A stretch of DNA of 64,000 nt, from contig JABUQX010078567.1 in the NCBI GenBank assembly GCA_015478945.1, forward strand, positions 20,001 to 84,000, read 5' to 3'. Numbering within the stretch: the stretch's first letter is position 1; each line of letters begins with the position of its first letter. Below are positions 59,231 through 64,000 of this stretch, in pieces. The stretch comes from Trachelipus rathkii. Lineage: Eukaryota; Arthropoda; Malacostraca; Isopoda; Trachelipodidae. The notes below the pieces were generated by a model. That model did no database searches and was not told where the DNA came from. It saw nothing but the letters and a program-made list of their open reading frames with translations. A program made the translations under genes and the position numbers.

Positions 59231-61345
59231 GCCATAAGGAGGGGGAATAAATTAATGTGGGGGATGACGGCTTTTGTCGAATGTGAAACCTTTGATAATC
59301 ATATGTTTGCCTACTGCAATTTTTATAGGATGGGTTACAAATTATTGGGCTGGGGTAAATATTAATTTAATTATAGAGGTAATCTTAGTATAATGTTTTT
59401 TACATGGTCATTATAACAATAATTCGTACACAATGTATATAATATGATGTTGGCCTTAATTATTAATGGTAGTCAATAATAATGTTAGGAAGATTATTAT
59501 ACTTATACTATGTATGATTAAATGGGAAATTTACTAGATAATTAATATATGTCGTATAGGCTATATCAGTTTGCTATAATAATATGATGAAATGTCAATA
59601 TTCTGATAGACTATAACATAATAATAGGTATTTTTATTATAATAATGGTAATTATATTGATAAAACCGGAGGTAATGGGAATGTCGATTATTTAATAAAT
59701 TATAAGTCGGAATAGGAATACTACTTGCAAAAATAATACAGATCGACGGGAGGTAGAATTATCTTAACATTCGATCTGGAGACGAGGTCTAAATCATCGA
59801 GATTGTAGTCAAATGGCAGAGACGGGGTTCTAGTGAGTTAACCTCGTCCCCCACAGAGTCTACTATCAGGATTAGACGGGGGTAGAGTCCCTTTAATTCT
59901 TTAATATTAGTAACTCAATGCATGATGAGTAATAACGATAATAACATAGTAATATTATAATGATTGTAGAACTAGGGGTGATAACCATAGTGATGGCGAT
60001 GACGGTTGTTTAAAATTCTTATCGAATTTTTTGAAAACAATAACTCTGTGCTCCATAGAGCAGGGGTCGTACATCTGATGAGTCGCATCTCCCAATACGA
60101 GTCAACCTGTTTCACCCCAACCCAGTCACTGGGATGAGCAGCGGGATAGAGGCGATTTCAGACTTGTGGACTCCAATACTTATTAAATATAAATAATAAA
60201 TAACTGAAGGGGCGAAACCCCCTTTCCTTGAAAATGAATTGTATTAGTTTTTAGGGATATAGGAGTTTTTTTCCTCCTTCGATGAGTTTAAAGAATCAGT
60301 TCAAATTTAGATATGATGCATGAGAATTATCTGGTAATCACTGTATGGGAGTTTCTGTGGCAATCTGACTAAAATCGTTGCACAGTTAAATGATGTGTGT
60401 TTTGGTAAATATATTATGTCGGATAAGACTACAATGATCTTATTTACAGACTCGGAAGTTTGCTATAATATCGACTTGTTAGGTGATAGCGTCCTTTGAA
60501 TTAGATCAGGGGGGGTAGCGTTTATTGGCACTGCCGAGCCTGCAAATGGAGGGCTGTCTAAGTATTTATAATAAAGGTAGTGATTAAATTGACTTGGGAC
60601 TTCAAGAAGACTTACGATGTGCATGCCTACATCGCGCTGACATTAAATTTAACGTCCTTGGCATGCTTTTCTCAAACACGGGCTCACTATTATATTGATT
60701 TAAATGCCATTATTTATTTGATCCGAGGACGAAACGTAGTATTTCTCTCAGTAATGAAGCTTTCGACTTTTCGCCTTTTCGGTGCATGTACGGAACGCTA
60801 TTTTTCCATTACCGCTGTTTCTTTTAAAATACTATCAATTTGCGAATATATGTTAAAGTTTAATGATTTAAATTAGGAAAATACCATGATCTTGTCTTAA
60901 ATCCTTATGAGTGACCCCTAACTTAAATTTTAAAAGAATGAACAGCTTCAACTAGATGGCGGGGTTTTGTGCAAAGTACCAGTGAGAAAAGCGGGCGGGG
61001 CTTATTTCAACAGCTAGCAGGAACACTTCGTTACCTCTTTCGTAAATTGCTACAGTGACGAAGTAGGGGAGGGTGAGGGATGGGGGAGAGTAAAGTATTG
61101 TATAATCATTATTGGGGAAGGGGGGGTGAAGATTGCTAACTATATTGGATGAGTATAGTAGGGGGTAAGGAATGAGAGAATAATGTCCCATAATAAGAAG
61201 AAAATTTTATGGCGAGTTAGAGCGGAAAATTATCCATACATTTGAACGTTCAGTGGACGCCAATACAGTTAAGGGAGTAGAAGCATAGCCCCACATCTTT
61301 TTAGGGGAGCCAGACTATATCAAATAAATTATTCAAATTAGGGGG
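59231..61345. other. Spacer between the coding-like stretch and the Gypsy relic
   Basis: AT-rich with balanced patches at 59750-59890 and 60020-60170. A 98-codon plus-strand frame at 60580-60876 has no recognisable domain. If a complete Gypsy element once spanned this, protease would lie here, but no D(S/T)GA motif was seen. Confidence 0.35.
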
Positions 61346-61349
61346 TTGG

Positions 61350-62350
61350 GTGCGCAGCGAAAGCGATTTGGGGTTTTCGGGGTAACTGGCGAACCAAGTC
61401 GCTCCACAACGCGCCGGGCCGTTGATCTTCTGCGTTTGTTAAACCAAAGATCCACCTCTGACATTATAATCTGCCTAAGATTAAGGCATATCATCTTGCA
61501 ATTGCAATCATTGCAAGTTGCATACGCGGCTCGATCTCAGGCAAGCTTACTAATAACGTGCCAGTAAGCGAGGAACAAGAATATTTCACTATTAACTTTA
61601 GTCCTTTTTCGGTAAACTATATTTAGGCCCTATTTAATACAGGGACACAAATGCTCGTCTAGTGCCTTTCAGCGCCTCCCCTGTCAATTCTATCTAGGCC
61701 TTGGAGATTTAAAGAATTTTTTGTATCTTTAGATGACATATTATCGCCATGAGTTCACGACTCTTGAAGCGCCATGTTGTCATAGTGTGTGTATAGGATC
61801 GAGGGTTTTAGAAAGATTAAAGTATATTGATCTGAAATTTATTGAACCAAAAGAGATAAGTCAATTGAGGACAGGAGCAATACGACTTCTCTAGTTTCTA
61901 CATTAGCGAGAAGGGAGTCCGGCCTAGCCAAGAGAAGATCGATGCAGTAGTGAATGCTTATGCAAAACGAACAACTATGACAAACAACTTAGGGCATTTC
62001 TCGCTCTATATTAATCTTATCTGTACGCGAATTATAACATAGCTGGGGCTGTCCATTATTGCAACTCCAAGTAAAAATGTAAAATAGGGGAAACCCTGAC
62101 CTCCCTTCGAAGAAGTTTTTTATGGGCGGGTAGAAACTGAGGCGGGCATTCAAGGGAACAAAAGCGGCAATGGTTAACACGCCACCTTTGTTGTCTTCCT
62201 GAGAAAATGAGTTGCTATTGTACACAAAGGTAAGTGAGCGAGCTCACTATAGCCAGTGCTCTACTGGGAGAAGAAAGATGATCAGACGAAAGTCTTCGTT
62301 CCTACTCACTTTAACAGTCCTATATAGTAATTGATCATGAGGTGGAGTGG
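61350..62350 (+). pseudogene. Ty3/Gypsy reverse transcriptase relic (plus strand)
   Basis: This is the RT with the start of RNase H of a Ty3/Gypsy element. In order I see a VDL..LNQRSTSDI block at 61420-61460, LPKIKA at 61467, and the catalytic block LDLRQAY with Asp at 61533-61535. Next come VPVSEEQEYFTIN across one indel (61556-61605), AFQRL at about 61662, and LDDIL with the Asp pair at 61732-61737. FxSFYISEK then GVRPSQEKIDAVVNA follows at 61885-61958, and after a frame shift KRTTMTNNLGHF (the thumb). The tether and RNase H start lie at about 62095-62225. The two active-site blocks are 66 codons apart, as expected. At least eight frame changes break it. A copy of the same family lies on the minus strand at 33950-35210. 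No integrase follows in the remaining 1.6 kb. Confidence 0.85.
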
Positions 62351-62879
62351 CACTTATATATAACAAGTTGGTAAAACTAAGCTTTTAATAGTCAACATTA
62401 ACGGCATTACAAATATGCTTACTTACTTGCATAAATATGAGGGTTCATATCTCCACCAGCAAAGTGGACTAATCACTAAAGATATTACATCACAAAGAGT
62501 GCTCACAACGGTGATGCATGAACATCCGGGAGATGATCTTAATGAATTCTAATTAGTACAAATTTTTGACGTTGAGTTTTAAATTGGTCTCTAAGACTTA
62601 AAAATATATACGATTAGTCATAATTTTGACAGAATTGGTAACGAAAGAGATAAGATTATGGAGGCTGAGAGATTTCAATTGCCAAATAGTACTGTTTTAT
62701 AGAAAATGGACGTAAGTCGGGCGGTGGCCAAAAGAATCGCATGGAGACAGGCTTGCAATTTGAGGGGGAGGAGACCTTAGTTGAATGTGAATATATCTTA
62801 CATGAAATTCCATATGTAGAAAAGGCCTTAAGCCTTTTAAAATCGCACATCAAAACGAACGAGAACTTTGCTAGCGTAC
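62351..62879. other. Spacer right of the RT relic
   Basis: Could hold the remainder of RNase H, but no RNase H motif is readable. Short frames on both strands only. Confidence 0.4.
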
Positions 62880-62970
62880 TTAATTATAGCAATAACAATA
62901 ATAAATATCATTAATAATAATATCATAATTAAATAATAATAATTAATAATAATAATATATATTATTAATA

Positions 62971-63016
<46 letters not shown>

Positions 63017-63051
63017 TAATAATATAACAACGATAGAATATATATTAATAG

Positions 63052-63091
<40 letters not shown>

Positions 63092-63880
63092 TTAATAATC
63101 AAATATACTAATAATAATTAATAAAATAATAAATAATTATCTATGTATCGTAGTAAAATATTGTACGAATATTTAACAAACTCATAGTATTATTTTATCA
63201 TAGTTTAATATATATAATAAATAATAAATATCTAATAATAATATAATATAAGAAAATAAATAATAATATATAATAATAAATAAAATAGATAATAATAATA
63301 ATATAATAATAATAATATAATATATAATAATAATATAATTAATAATACTTAATAATAATAATTTAAATAATAGTGTAATAGTAGTAACAAATAATAATTA
63401 ATATAATTATAATAATAAAAATATAATAATAAAATAATTAATAATAATAATTAAATTAATAATAATAATAAAGGCGGTAGTAATAATAATTATAATAATT
63501 AATATAAATAACTAACGAATAATAATCTAGAAAATAATAATATAATAATTAATAATAAATATAATACTAATATAATATTAATTGTTAGTAGTAAAAATGA
63601 TAAATTATAATATATAATAATAATAGATATATTAATATTATAATAATATAAAATTAAATAATATAATAATAATAATAAAATAATAATATATATAATATAT
63701 AATATATATAATAATCATAATATAGTATAATATATAACTATAATATAATATAAATAAAATAAATAATCGAATATATACTAGTGATAATTATAATTAATAA
63801 TAGTATTAGATGATTTATGTTAAAAATAATATTATATAATAATATAATTGAAATAATATGAATAATGGTAATAATAATAA
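62880..63880. repeat. (AAT)n-dominated array
   Basis: About 1 kb of interrupted AAT/TAA and TA repeats. It lies downstream of the plus-strand Gypsy RT, just as the (TTA)n array at 32.3-33.4 kb lies downstream of the minus-strand copy. In each element's own reading direction both arrays are AAT-like. Confidence 0.92.
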
Positions 63881-64000
63881 TATAGATTGGACAATTAGTA
63901 CACTACAGTGTGGAGCTTATGAAAGCTGGAAATGATAATGTTTGATGATTTTGTGAATAAGTAAATAACGATAAAGAGTACAGTATTAAGAGGGTGTTAC
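63881..64000. other. Right edge of window, no gene seen
   Basis: Short unique sequence following the AAT array. Confidence 0.5.

Noticed and set aside
61548..61556. Apparent tandem stop codons TAATAA in the plus-strand Gypsy RT
   Set aside because: The minus-strand copy reads ACTTAATAACG at the same place, so a single base lost from the preceding run explains the stops. It is a frameshift, not a pair of nonsense mutations.

Overview
This window looks like repeat-dominated, gene-poor eukaryotic nuclear DNA, most likely from an arthropod and possibly a decapod crustacean. The clues are a short run of the arthropod telomere-type pentamer CCTAA at about 3.53 kb (with scattered TTAGG pairs near 4.1 and 11.0 kb), kilobase-scale (AT)n and (TTA)n arrays, and relics of Merlin, Penelope-like and Ty3/Gypsy elements. 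I find no intact host protein gene, no tRNA or rRNA gene, no operon and no CRISPR array. Apart from the element relics named below, open frames are short, often on both strands of simple repeats, and show no recognisable domains. Where a protein family can be recognised, its frame is broken by 1-nt indels, often in homopolymers. Decay, an error-prone long-read consensus, or both would explain this.

Layout. 0-2.7 kb: microsatellites, a 29-bp tandem repeat and two diverged copies of a ~200-bp repeat. 2.7-3.5 kb: a broken Merlin/ISXO2-type transposase, then the telomere-like run. 3.6-14.8 kb: AT-rich DNA with long (AT)n arrays, an unusual G/T-rich block (7.7-9.1 kb), a degenerate ~50-bp tandem repeat (9.8-10.1 kb) and a duplicated segment set (11.9-13.5 kb). 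14.9-16.7 kb: moderate-GC DNA with a very CpG-dense patch at 15.36-15.60 kb. 16.7-19.1 kb: a possible Penelope-like fragment (minus strand), then a Ty3/Gypsy integrase whose DDE triad is still visible, an acidic C-terminal extension, a hairpin, a polypurine tract and a candidate LTR edge. 19.6-25.6 kb: several different minisatellites, (TTA)n and (AT)n arrays, and a terminal-inverted-repeat-like end.

The stretch from about 26 to 46.9 kb is mostly pyrimidine-rich, interrupted by a 1-kb (TTA)n array (32.3-33.4 kb) and by a minus-strand Ty3/Gypsy RT-RNase H relic (33.95-35.21 kb). A second copy of the same RT family lies on the plus strand at 61.35-62.35 kb. From 46.9 to 64 kb there is AT-rich spacer, a ~230-bp repeat family (55.5-56.4 kb), an unidentified coding-like stretch (57.95-59.23 kb) and a terminal (AAT)n array.

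The recognisable coding matter is all transposon-derived, so there is no pathway to reconstruct. The most useful observations are the pair of opposite-strand Gypsy RT copies, the integrase tail with a possible dynein-light-chain motif, the hairpin next to the polypurine tract, the Merlin relic beside a telomere-like run, and the strand-asymmetric base composition, which may be a consensus artefact. I did not find a system I would call novel with confidence.
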